Source: Pseudochrobactrum kiredjianiae (GTDB lineage Bacteria; Pseudomonadota; Alphaproteobacteria; Rhizobiales; Rhizobiaceae). Taken from it: 64,000 nucleotides of DNA. The stretch spans positions 558,001 to 622,000 of the forward strand of contig NZ_JAUCBM010000001.1 of the NCBI RefSeq assembly GCF_030362795.1, given 5' to 3'. Shown piece by piece: positions 52,475 to 60,260 of this stretch (position 1 is the stretch's first letter; each line of letters opens with the position of its first letter). The position numbers and the translations under genes were made by a program. Under the pieces are notes generated by a model. That model searched no databases. It had not been told where the DNA came from and worked only from the letters and a program-made list of their open reading frames with translations.

Positions 52475-53379
52475 GCGTTCTGATGCAGTATAATTTTGCT
52501 TATCTTGATGAGCAGACCAAGCGGATGATCCGCCGTGCATTGCTTAAAGCGATTGCGGTGCCGGGGTATCAGGTGCCTTTTGCAAGCCGCGAAATGCCGA
52601 TGCCTTATGGCTGGGGTACCGGTGGTGTGCAGGTGACCGCTGCGGTGCTGGGCGCTGACGATACGCTGAAAGTGATCGATCAGGGTGCGGATGATACGAC
52701 CAATGCCGTGTCGATCCGTGCATTCTTTGAAAAGACCGCGCAGGTTAAAGTGACGACCCGCACGGAAGATGCAACCATCATTCAGACCCGTCACCGTATT
52801 CCGGAAGCACCGCTCACAGAAGGTCAGATCCTTGTTTATCAGGTACCGATCCCTGAGCCGCTGCGCTTTCTGGAACCACGCGAGACCGAAACCCGCAAAA
52901 TGCATGCACTGGAAGAATACGGCCTGATGCATGTTAAGCTCTATGAAGATATTGCCCGTCACGGCCATATCGCCACGACCTATGCCTATCCGGTGAAAGT
53001 CGAAGACCGATATGTGATGGACCCTTCACCGACGCCGAAATTCGACAATCCGAAAATGCATATGTCACCGGCCTTGCAGCTGTTTGGTGCGGGACGTGAA
53101 AAGCGTATTTACGCTCTGCCGCCTTACACCAAAGTGGTGAGCCTCGACTTTGAAGATCATCCGTTTGAGGTGCAGAAATTCGCCCAGCCTTGCGCCATGT
53201 GTGGTGCCAAGGGCGTTTATCTCGACGAGGTGGTGTTGGATGACAAGGGCGGCAGCATGTTTGTTTGCTCCGACACCGATTATTGCGAAACACGACAGGC
53301 CGACGGCCATGTTGGCCATCTCTCCGCAAATAACAAAGATATCGGACAAGCGTCCTCAGGTCGGGAGGCAGCCCAATGA
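52471..53379 (+). CDS. phnJ: Carbon-phosphorus lyase radical-SAM subunit PhnJ
   Basis: A 302-residue enzyme that cleaves the C-P bond of ribose-1-phosphonate-5-phosphate with a 4Fe-4S cluster and S-adenosylmethionine, releasing the alkane (methane from methylphosphonate). The functional residues fall at the same numbers as in E. coli: Gly 32 (glycyl radical), Cys 241, Cys 244 and Cys 266 (cluster), and Cys 272 (thiyl radical). All are present, so the enzyme should be active. It overlaps phnI and phnK by four bases each. Confidence 0.97.
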   Translation: MSVLMQYNFAYLDEQTKRMIRRALLKAIAVPGYQVPFASREMPMPYGWGTGGVQVTAAVLGADDTLKVIDQGADDTTNAVSIRAFFEKTAQVKVTTRTEDATIIQTRHRIPEAPLTEGQILVYQVPIPEPLRFLEPRETETRKMHALEEYGLMHVKLYEDIARHGHIATTYAYPVKVEDRYVMDPSPTPKFDNPKMHMSPALQLFGAGREKRIYALPPYTKVVSLDFEDHPFEVQKFAQPCAMCGAKGVYLDEVVLDDKGGSMFVCSDTDYCETRQADGHVGHLSANNKDIGQASSGREAAQ

Positions 53380-54164
53380 GCGATATAAATCATGATACGC
53401 CTTTGCTGCGTGTAAACGGATTGTCGAAGTTCTATGGCAACCGCCTTGGTTGCAGCAATGTTTCCTTTGAGCTGTATCCGGGTGAAGTGCTGGCGATTGT
53501 CGGCGAGAGCGGTTCCGGTAAGACAACGCTGCTCAACTGCCTTGCCACACGCTTGCAGCCCTCAGTCGGCGCTGTGGAATACCGGATGCGTGACGGCCAG
53601 TTCCGTGATCTGTACCGGATGAGTGAGGCCGAGCGCCGGTTTCTGATGCGTACTGACTGGGGCTTTGTGCATCAGAACCCTTCTGACGGTTTGCGTATGA
53701 CTGTCTCTGCCGGTGCCAATGTCGGCGAGCGTCTGATGGCGGTTGGTGAGCGCCATTATGGCAAAATCCGTGAGACCGCGACAGACTGGCTTGGTCGTGT
53801 GGAAATCTCTGCCGACCGTATTGATGACCAGCCGCGTGCGTTTTCGGGTGGTATGCGCCAGCGCTTGCAGATCGCCCGCAATCTGGTGACTGCACCGCGT
53901 TTGATCTTCATGGATGAGCCGACCGGTGGTCTGGACGTATCCGTGCAGGCGCGTTTGCTCGATCTGTTGCGCGGTCTGGTGGCCGATCTCGGTCTGGCTG
54001 CAATTGTCGTGACCCACGATCTGGCTGTGGCGCGTCTGTTATCGCATCGTATGATGGTGATGAAAGACGGTCATATTATTGAAGCCGGTCTGACTGACCG
54101 CGTGCTGGATGATCCGCAGGCGCCTTATACACAGCTGCTCGTTTCCTCGATTTTGCAGGTTTAA
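53376..54164 (+). CDS. phnK: PhnK, ABC-type ATPase of the C-P lyase complex
   Basis: A 262-residue ATPase with Walker A GESGSGKTT (near 44), signature FSGGMRQRLQIARNLV, Walker B LIFMDEPTGGLD and the switch His in VVTHDLAVA. PhnK docks onto the core complex and is needed for in vivo phosphonate use. Looks like DppD/OppD-type ATPases but belongs to the complex, not to a transporter. The start overlaps phnJ by four bases. Confidence 0.94.
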   Translation: MSDINHDTPLLRVNGLSKFYGNRLGCSNVSFELYPGEVLAIVGESGSGKTTLLNCLATRLQPSVGAVEYRMRDGQFRDLYRMSEAERRFLMRTDWGFVHQNPSDGLRMTVSAGANVGERLMAVGERHYGKIRETATDWLGRVEISADRIDDQPRAFSGGMRQRLQIARNLVTAPRLIFMDEPTGGLDVSVQARLLDLLRGLVADLGLAAIVVTHDLAVARLLSHRMMVMKDGHIIEAGLTDRVLDDPQAPYTQLLVSSILQV

Positions 54165-54166
54165 TC

Positions 54167-54886
54167 ATGACTATGCCCCTTATTGTTTCGGAAGTGGCAA
54201 AGAGCTTCACCATGCATTTGCAGGGCGGCATTAAGTTGCCGGTGGTGAATAATGTTTTCTTTGCTCTGAAAGCCGGTGAATGTGCCGTGCTCGGCGGCCC
54301 GTCCGGTGCCGGTAAAAGCTCGATCCTGAAAATGGTCTATGGCAATTACGCCGTGGACGAAGGTCAGATCATTCTGCGCCATCACGGCAAACAGATCGAT
54401 ATTGCCTCGGCAGATCCGCGCACTGTTATGGCGGTGCGCCGCGATACGATTGGTTATGTCAGCCAGTTTTTGCGCACTGTACCGCGTGTCAGTGCATTGA
54501 ATGTGGTGGCTGATCCGTTATTTGCCCGTGGTATTGACCGCGAGAAAGCTCAGGATAAAGCGCGTGAATTGCTGGCGATGCTCAATCTGCCGCAGCGCCT
54601 GTGGGATCTGCCGCCAGCCACTTTCTCCGGTGGTGAGCAGCAACGTGTGAATATTGCCCGTGGGTTCATCACCGATCATCCGGTTCTGTTGCTCGATGAA
54701 CCAACTGCCTCGCTCGATGCCAAAAACCGTGACGTGGTTGTGGAGCTGATCCGCCGTAAAAAAGCGGAAGGCGTGGCGATGCTCGGTATTTTCCACGATG
54801 AAGATGTGCGCGAAGCCGTGGCTGACCGTATCATTGACGTGACGGAGTTTGCTCCGGGTTATGTGCGTCAGGGAGCGGACGCATGA
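54167..54886 (+). CDS. phnL: PhnL, ABC-type ATPase of the C-P lyase complex
   Basis: A 239-residue ATPase. Walker A is GPSGAGKSS (near 45), signature FSGGEQQRVNIARGF, Walker B VLLLDEPTASLD, His in GIFHDEDV. PhnL works with PhnGHI in forming the ribose phosphonate intermediate. It follows phnK by two bases and overlaps the hexapeptide gene by four. Confidence 0.94.
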   Translation: MTMPLIVSEVAKSFTMHLQGGIKLPVVNNVFFALKAGECAVLGGPSGAGKSSILKMVYGNYAVDEGQIILRHHGKQIDIASADPRTVMAVRRDTIGYVSQFLRTVPRVSALNVVADPLFARGIDREKAQDKARELLAMLNLPQRLWDLPPATFSGGEQQRVNIARGFITDHPVLLLDEPTASLDAKNRDVVVELIRRKKAEGVAMLGIFHDEDVREAVADRIIDVTEFAPGYVRQGADA

Positions 54887-55497
54887 CCAGATTGTCAGAG
54901 CAGCCGTTTATCCATCTGGATACAGAAATTTCCGACAGCACATTCGGCCGCTATACGGAAATTGGTAACCGTTGTCGTATTTCTGAAACGGAAATGGGTG
55001 ACTATTCCTATATTGAGCGCGACGGTATGGTCTGGTGCGCCAAGATCGGTAAATTCGCGAATATTGCAGCCTCTGTGCGTATCAATGCCACCAATCATCC
55101 GATGTGGCGCGCAACACTGCATCACTTTACCTATCGCGCCAATGATTACTGGCCGGATGCCGAGCAGGAGGCGGATTTCTTTGAATGGCGCCGCGCCCAT
55201 GAAGTGACCATTGGTCATGATACATGGCTTGGACATGGTGTAACCGTTTTGCCTGGTGTTAAAATCGGTAATGGCGCGGTCATCGGCTCCGGTGCAGTCG
55301 TTTCCAAAGATGTCGCGCCTTATACGATTGTCGGCGGGGTGCCTGCCAAACGCATTCGTCAGCGTTTTACAGACAGCATTGTTGAGCGTCTCGAAGCTCT
55401 GGCATGGTGGGACTGGGATCATCAGCGCCTGCGGGATGCACTGGATGATTTCCGCAAACTTGAGATTGAAGCCTTTCTTGAAAAGCACGGCGGCTGA
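54883..55497 (+). CDS. Hexapeptide-repeat transferase of phosphonate operons
   Basis: A 204-residue left-handed beta-helix protein (repeats from about 10, ISDSTFGRYTEIGNRCRISETEMGDYSYIERDG, to VLPGVKIGNGAVIGSGAVVSKDVAPYTIVGGVPAK) in the DapD/CysE/xenobiotic acetyltransferase group. It matches the family found in alphaproteobacterial phn operons. Likely acetylates an aminoalkylphosphonate or a pathway intermediate. It overlaps phnL by four bases and ends the first phn operon, followed by a terminator. Confidence 0.88.
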   Translation: MTRLSEQPFIHLDTEISDSTFGRYTEIGNRCRISETEMGDYSYIERDGMVWCAKIGKFANIAASVRINATNHPMWRATLHHFTYRANDYWPDAEQEADFFEWRRAHEVTIGHDTWLGHGVTVLPGVKIGNGAVIGSGAVVSKDVAPYTIVGGVPAKRIRQRFTDSIVERLEALAWWDWDHQRLRDALDDFRKLEIEAFLEKHGG

Positions 55498-55530
55498 TAA
55501 GCCAAGGTGCTGAATCCAATAGCAGAACAG

Positions 55531-55558
55531 AGCCGCCGGAGTTTCCGGCGGCTTTTTT
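55531..55558 (+). terminator. Terminator of the phnG-L operon
   Basis: AGCCGCCGGA (55531-55540), a 3-nt loop and the exact complement (55544-55553), then TTTTT. Confidence 0.94.
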
Positions 55559-55589
55559 GTCAAAAATCTGATTCAGAATTTTCACATAG

Positions 55590-55618
55590 ATGTAATATAA
55601 GTTACATTTTCATTTCAT
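55590..55618. promoter_or_regulatory. Degenerate PHO box and dyad upstream of phnC
   Basis: GTTACAT (55601-55607), TTTC, ATTTCAT (55612-55618) resemble the two PHO-box heptamers in their conserved CAT ends. The same stretch contains a perfect inverted repeat, ATGTAA-N6-TTACAT (55590-55607). It lies 43 bases before phnC. Either PhoB or another regulator could use it. Confidence 0.4.
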
Positions 55619-55660
55619 ATCACGCCCCTAATTTCGCATGGAAATTGATAGAGGGCGCTG

Positions 55661-56509
55661 ATGCTGAAGCTAGAAAATGTAACCCGTCGTTTTGGCGGTA
55701 ATACTGCGGTTGCAGATGTAAATCTGGAAATCCCGCAGGGCCAGATGGTGGGTATCATTGGTGCATCGGGTGCGGGTAAATCCACACTGCTACGCATGAT
55801 CAATCGTCTGATTGATACCTCTGATGGTTCCATCATCTTCAAAGATCAGCATGTCTCGCGTTTGCGTGGTTCTGAACTGCGCCGCTGGCGCAGCGATTGC
55901 GCGATGATTTTCCAGCAGTTCAATCTGGTGCCGCGTCTTGATGTGCTGACCAATGTTCTGCTCGGCCGTCTTAATCAGCGCTCCACAGTCAAAAGCCTGA
56001 TGGGCATTTTTTCCCGTGAGGAACGGGCGCAGGCGCTATCGAATATCGAGCGTCTGGATATTGTTAAAACTGCTTTGCAGCCAGCTGGTACGCTTTCCGG
56101 TGGTCAGCAGCAGCGTGTGGCGATTGCCCGTGCGCTGATGCAAAACCCGAAAGTTATTCTCGCCGATGAGCCAATTGCTTCGCTTGACCCGCGCAATGCG
56201 CAGGTGGTGATGAGTGCACTGCGCGATATCAATCAGCGCGAAGGCCTGACGGTTATCACCAATCTTCATACGCTGGATACAGCACGCACCTATTGCGACC
56301 GGATCATCGGTATGCAAGGCGGACGCGTTGTGTTCGACGGAACGCCTGCTGATCTGACACAGGCCGCAGCCCGCCGCATTTATGGTGCTGAAGCTGATGA
56401 TGAAAGCTTCTCAGAAGCGGTGACATCCACCGCTCTGGAGCAGCCGCAGCCGCCGGTCAGCCCGCAAGTGGCACGACAGGTCGCAAAGCTCGTTGCAGAC
56501 GCACAATAA
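55661..56509 (+). CDS. phnC: Phosphonate ABC importer, ATPase PhnC
   Basis: A 282-residue ATPase. Walker A is GASGAGKST (near 36), Q-loop [22 protein letters not shown], signature [15 protein letters not shown], Walker [13 protein letters not shown] and the PhnC switch region NLHTLDTA. The C-terminal 30 residues ([18 protein letters not shown]) extend beyond the usual end. GAGGG lies 5 nt before the ATG. Opens the transport half of the phn region. Confidence 0.95.
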   Translation: MLKLENVTRRFGGNTAVADVNLEIPQGQMVGIIGASGAGKSTLLRMINRLIDTSDGSIIFKDQHVSRLRGSELRRWRSDCAMIFQQFNLVPRLDVLTNVLLGRLNQRSTVKSLMGIFSREERAQALSNIERLDIVKTALQPAGTLSGGQQQRVAIARALMQNPKVILADEPIASLDPRNAQVVMSALRDINQREGLTVITNLHTLDTARTYCDRIIGMQGGRVVFDGTPADLTQAAARRIYGAEADDESFSEAVTSTALEQPQPPVSPQVARQVAKLVADAQ

Positions 56510-56512
56510 TAT

Positions 56513-56616
56513 AGCATTTCCAGCAAAAGTGCGAAGCGGTTTTGCGTCGGATAATGCGTAAAAACAAACAGTTACAGCGGTTCCAACGATTCAGTCTTAA
56601 CTGGAACCGCTGTAAC
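56513..56616. repeat. Intergenic hairpin repeat, copy 2, between phnC and phnD
   Basis: Same order as the element at 2899-3002: AGCATTTCCAGCAA, GAAGCGGTTTTGCGT, ATAATGCGTAAAAACAAA, then a stem. Here GTTACAGCGGTTCCA (56571-56585) pairs with its complement (56602-56616). The outer stem differs from copy 1 on both sides, so pairing is kept. Confidence 0.85.
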
Positions 56617-56661
56617 TCATCCCAACCAAAAAACGATCATCGTTTAACAGGAGAATGGTTC

Positions 56662-57579
56662 ATGACCTTCAAGAAGCTTTTGCTCGGCGCCGTTGCGCTG
56701 TCCGCAGTGGCAACCGCAACCGCAGCGCAGGCAGATAAGCCTGAAGTGTTCCGCGTTGGTATTATCGGTGGCGAAAACGAAGCTGACCGTTTACGCAATT
56801 ACCAGTGCATTATTGACCAGCTGCCAAAGGCAATCGGCGTAAAGGAAGTTAAACTGTTTCCTGCCGCTGATTATGACGGTGTTATTCAGGGTCTGCTCGG
56901 CGGCACACTGGATTATGCAGAGCTTGGCGCTTCCGGCTATGCCAAAATCTATCTGACCAAAGAAGATGCTGTTGAGCCAATCCTGACCACTGAACAGACA
57001 GACGGTTCGACCGGTTATTATTCGATCATGGTTGCCCGCAAAGACAGCGGCATCAAGACTATTGCCGATATGAAAGGCAAGAAGCTTGGTTTTGCTGATC
57101 CGGATTCAACTTCCGGCTATCTCATTCCGGTAACTTCGCTGCCAAAAGATCTGAGCGGCGCGACGGTTAAAGATTATTTTAGCGAAACCGGTTTTGGCGG
57201 CGGTCATGAAAATCTGGTTCTTGCTGTTAAAGACGGCAAGTTTGATGCCGGTACAACTTTCGGCTCCGGCGTTGGCAGTTTCGATGAAGGTTACACATCC
57301 GGTAACCTGCGCAAGATGGTCGACAAAGGCCTGATCGACATGAAAGACTTCACAGAAGTCTGGAAGTCCCCGCTGATCCCGAACGGCCCGATCGTTATCC
57401 GTACAGCCATTGATGCTGATCTGAAAGCCAAGTTCAAAGCCTATATGCTGGACCTGCCGAAAAATGATCCTGAGTGCTTTGCTTCCACCATGGGCGGTGA
57501 TTTCAAGTCCTATATCGAAGTGAATAAAGATTTCTACCAGCCGGTTATCGACGCACGTAAGTCGCAGATCGGTCAGTAA
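56662..57579 (+). CDS. phnD: Phosphonate ABC importer, periplasmic binding protein PhnD
   Basis: A 305-residue binding protein. The signal peptide (MTFKKLLLGAVALSAVATATAAQA) leads into VFRVGIIGGENEADRLRNYQCIIDQLPKAIGVKEVKLFPAADYDGVIQGLLGGTLDYAELGASGYA, the PhnD family start. It binds alkyl- or 2-aminoethylphosphonate. The start is fixed by AGGAG 8 nt upstream; the longer frame is the repeat element. A stem-loop follows the stop, which would favour more binding protein than permease. Confidence 0.95.
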   Translation: MTFKKLLLGAVALSAVATATAAQADKPEVFRVGIIGGENEADRLRNYQCIIDQLPKAIGVKEVKLFPAADYDGVIQGLLGGTLDYAELGASGYAKIYLTKEDAVEPILTTEQTDGSTGYYSIMVARKDSGIKTIADMKGKKLGFADPDSTSGYLIPVTSLPKDLSGATVKDYFSETGFGGGHENLVLAVKDGKFDAGTTFGSGVGSFDEGYTSGNLRKMVDKGLIDMKDFTEVWKSPLIPNGPIVIRTAIDADLKAKFKAYMLDLPKNDPECFASTMGGDFKSYIEVNKDFYQPVIDARKSQIGQ

Positions 57580-57587
57580 TATTAAGT

Positions 57588-57625
57588 TGCGGCCAGTGTC
57601 AGAGTCTGATGCTGGCCGCATTTTT
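57588..57625 (+). terminator. Terminator or attenuator after phnD
   Basis: TGCGGCCAG (57588-57596) pairs with CTGGCCGCA (57612-57620), with an inner TCAGA/TCTGA stem, and TTTTT follows. Placed inside the transport operon, it probably lowers read-through into the permease genes. Confidence 0.75.
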
Positions 57626-57636
57626 GTATCCTTTTT

Positions 57637-57798
57637 AGAGCGTGTTGCGTTTGGTCTTTATTCACTGCGCTCGCTCTAACTCTTTGTTTTGTCGCATTAT
57701 CGCGGTCGTCAAATGAAGTCATTTGACTGCGAAATGCTCTGTCTTTTTGTTTTTACGCGTATCCCGAAAACCGCTCACACTTTTCGGGATACGCTCTA
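57637..57798. repeat. Second type of intergenic hairpin element between phnD and phnE
   Basis: Bounded by AGAGCG and CGCTCTA. Contains GTCAAATGA (57708-57716) with its complement (57719-57727) and GCGTATCCCGAAAA (57757-57770) with its complement (57781-57794). It looks like the mosaic intergenic elements of Rhizobiales. No second copy is seen in this window, so the repeat status rests on resemblance. Confidence 0.55.
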
Positions 57799-57808
57799 GG
57801 CGGGCCCG

Positions 57809-58774
57809 ATGACCCATACTGTTTCTAAGCCATCCCTGTCCGGTGAAGCCGCTTTGGTCGAGCAGCACTGGCGGGAGCTATCCTCCCGACGTCGTACCTA
57901 TACGCTGCTGATACTCGGCGGATTGTTTCTGGCGCTTTCCGCATCTTTGTGGTTCGCCAATGAAAGCAATGCCGGTAAATTCTGGGAGCGTCTGCCGCAT
58001 TTCTTCGACTTCGTAGGCGATATGGTGCCGCGTGACGGCTGGGAAGTCTGGCGGGCTCTGTTCGATCTGCCGTCACCTTATTTCGACGGTAGTCAGAAAT
58101 ATGATTATGAGGCAGGCCGCATCTATTTGTTCGGCAGCGGTTTTTATATTCCTGAATATTTCTACAAGATGCTGGAGACGCTCAATATTGCCATGATGGC
58201 AACTTTGATCGGCTTTTTCTTTGGTTTTATACTCTGCTTCCTTGCCGCTAAAAATCTGACAACCAGCCGTGCGCTGCGTTTCTTCGTGCGCCGCTATATG
58301 GAAATTCTGCGTGCTTTTCCTGAAATCGTGATTGCCGGTTTCTTCGCTGCCATTCTCTCGCTGGGGCCAATTCCTGCGATTTTTGCGGTTGGTATTCACA
58401 CCATCGGCGCGCTGGGTAAGCTATTTTTTGAAGTGGTTGAGAACGCCGATATGAAGGCGGAAGAAGGCCTGCGTGCCGTCGGCGCCAACTGGTTCGAGCG
58501 TGTGGGCTTCGGCATTGTGCCGCAAGTCATGCCAAACTTCATGTCCTATGCCTTCTTGCGTTTCGAGATCAATGTCCGTGCATCCACTATTATCGGTGCG
58601 GTTGGCGGCGGCGGTATCGGTGAGGCACTACGCCTGTCGATCGGTCATGGCCATCAGGCAAAAACACTGGCGATTGTGTTTCTGCTGCTCGTTACAATCA
58701 TTGCGGTGGATCAGACCTCTGCATGGCTGCGTGGTCGTCTTGTCGGCGCACAAGCCTTTCAGTTCGGAGCGTAA
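57809..58774 (+). CDS. phnE: Phosphonate ABC importer, permease PhnE (first)
   Basis: A 321-residue inner-membrane permease. One helix near the N-terminus (YTLLILGGLFLALSASLWFA) and a BPD_transp_1 core at 125-315, with EVVENADMKAEEGLRAVGANWFERVGFGIVPQVMPNFMSYAFLRFEINVRASTIIGAVGGGGIGEAL as the PhnE coupling region. Pairs with the second permease. Ribosome site is weak. Three bases separate it from phnE2. Confidence 0.93.
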   Translation: MTHTVSKPSLSGEAALVEQHWRELSSRRRTYTLLILGGLFLALSASLWFANESNAGKFWERLPHFFDFVGDMVPRDGWEVWRALFDLPSPYFDGSQKYDYEAGRIYLFGSGFYIPEYFYKMLETLNIAMMATLIGFFFGFILCFLAAKNLTTSRALRFFVRRYMEILRAFPEIVIAGFFAAILSLGPIPAIFAVGIHTIGALGKLFFEVVENADMKAEEGLRAVGANWFERVGFGIVPQVMPNFMSYAFLRFEINVRASTIIGAVGGGGIGEALRLSIGHGHQAKTLAIVFLLLVTIIAVDQTSAWLRGRLVGAQAFQFGA

Positions 58775-58777
58775 AAA

Positions 58778-60145
58778 ATGACAGCTTTGACTTTAAACGC
58801 CGATCAGATTGCTGATTACGAAAACCGCTATCCGCATGTCTTTCGCCGCCCGTTCTCCAAGCGCTATACATTGCCGCTGATCGGTTTGGGCATTGTGCTG
58901 TATATGGCCTATAGCTGGTGGTTTTTTGCCATTGGTACAGTGATCTCGGAAGGTCAGTGGGATCGTGCCGGTATTACTGCGCGTCAGTGGTATTCCTACG
59001 AAGTGCGCCCGACTATACGCCTAACCACTGGCTTGAATGGTGATGAGGCAAAAGTAACCTATCCGCGCTTTTCTGTGCTGGGTAAAAATCCTGATCCGGA
59101 TTGGGTGCAGCAGGCCAATGGCCGTGCCAGTGTGATTTTCGGCAGTTCTGAAGCGCTGCATCTCAGTGGCAATACGGTTGTCGTGGAGCATGGCGGCGAG
59201 ACGCTCAATGTGCGTATTGATGCTGATGCTGCCCGACCTGCCGATGATAAGCCGCTGCCGTCTTGGGCAGTGCTGAAAAATGATGAAGTGCAGGTGGATT
59301 TCGGCTTCTCCGGTGAAGCCCGTATCATGCCGGAGCGTATCACCGTTAACCGCCGCTTTTTAGGTTGGCCGAACTTTGTCTTCGATACCAATTCGCCATT
59401 CTGGGGTAAATCTGTTGGTGAAGTTACCTCGATGATCGTCTCAGGTGAGCGTATCAAACCGGAAATGTCCAATCTGTCGTTGGCTTTCAACAATATCTGG
59501 AACAATGCGGAATGGCAGCACGGCGATGTCTGGATCAAGATGTTGCAGACCATTGTCATGGCCTTTGTCGGGACGCTGTTTGCCGGATTAATCGCCTTAC
59601 CGCTGGCATTCATCGCTGCGCGTAATATTACACCGAACTTCTTTGCCAATCAGATTACCAAACGCCTGTTCGACTTTTTGCGTTCCGTCGATATGTTTAT
59701 CTGGGCCTTGTTCTTCACGCGTGCTTTCGGCCCGGGGCCGCTGGCTGGTATTTCGGCGATCTTCTTCACCGATACCGGTACGCTGGGAAAACTCTATTCG
59801 GAAACACTGGAAAATATCGACGATAAACAGCGTGAAGGTGTGAAATCGGTTGGTGCTTCACCGGCCAATGTGCAGCGCTATGGTGTTATTCCGCAGGTGA
59901 TGCCGGTCTTCCTCAGCCAGATGCTGTATTTCTGGGAGTCCAATACCCGTTCGGCAACGATTATCGGTGCTGTTGGTGCCGGTGGTATCGGTCTGAAGCT
60001 TTGGGAAGCGATGCGCACCAACTCCAATTGGGCAAACGTCGCCTATATGGTGATCCTCATTCTGATCGTGGTGTTTGTATTTGATGCCATTTCCAATGCG
60101 CTGCGTTCACGTTTGACCGGTGATCGCCGCGTCTCACAGAAATGA
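58778..60145 (+). CDS. phnE: Phosphonate ABC importer, permease PhnE (second), with large extra domain
   Basis: A 455-residue permease. After a first membrane helix (about 30-55) come some 200 residues that look soluble and probably face the periplasm (RPTIRLTTGLNGDEAKVTYPRF to LSLAFNNIWNNAEWQHGD). The PhnE core then follows at about 260-450, with REGVKSVGASPANVQRYGVIPQVMPVFLSQMLYFWESNTRSATIIGAVGAGGIG. Ordinary PhnE has about 260-320 residues. The insertion may contact PhnD. It ends 115 bases before phnM. Confidence 0.92.
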   Translation: MTALTLNADQIADYENRYPHVFRRPFSKRYTLPLIGLGIVLYMAYSWWFFAIGTVISEGQWDRAGITARQWYSYEVRPTIRLTTGLNGDEAKVTYPRFSVLGKNPDPDWVQQANGRASVIFGSSEALHLSGNTVVVEHGGETLNVRIDADAARPADDKPLPSWAVLKNDEVQVDFGFSGEARIMPERITVNRRFLGWPNFVFDTNSPFWGKSVGEVTSMIVSGERIKPEMSNLSLAFNNIWNNAEWQHGDVWIKMLQTIVMAFVGTLFAGLIALPLAFIAARNITPNFFANQITKRLFDFLRSVDMFIWALFFTRAFGPGPLAGISAIFFTDTGTLGKLYSETLENIDDKQREGVKSVGASPANVQRYGVIPQVMPVFLSQMLYFWESNTRSATIIGAVGAGGIGLKLWEAMRTNSNWANVAYMVILILIVVFVFDAISNALRSRLTGDRRVSQK

Positions 60146-60201
60146 GACAAAAACTTCAAATCAGCGTTGTGTGATTGTCACAAAACTCCTGTAGGCCACA
60201 G

Positions 60202-60232
60202 CCATGCTGCGTGATCCGATCATGCAGCATGG
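60202..60232 (+). promoter_or_regulatory. Long hairpin before phnM
   Basis: CCATGCTGCGTGAT (60202-60215), a CCG loop and ATCATGCAGCATGG (60219-60232) form a 14-bp stem with one G-T pair. TTATTTCTTG follows, a poor terminator tail. It may attenuate or protect the phnE-phnM junction. GGAAAG follows before the phnM ATG. Confidence 0.55.
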
Positions 60233-60260
60233 TTATTTCTTGTAGGAAAGCATAATTCCG

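Noticed and set aside
56542-56661. Upstream extension of phnD by 40 codons
   Set aside because: This part is the intergenic repeat; the signal peptide and AGGAG place the start at 56662.
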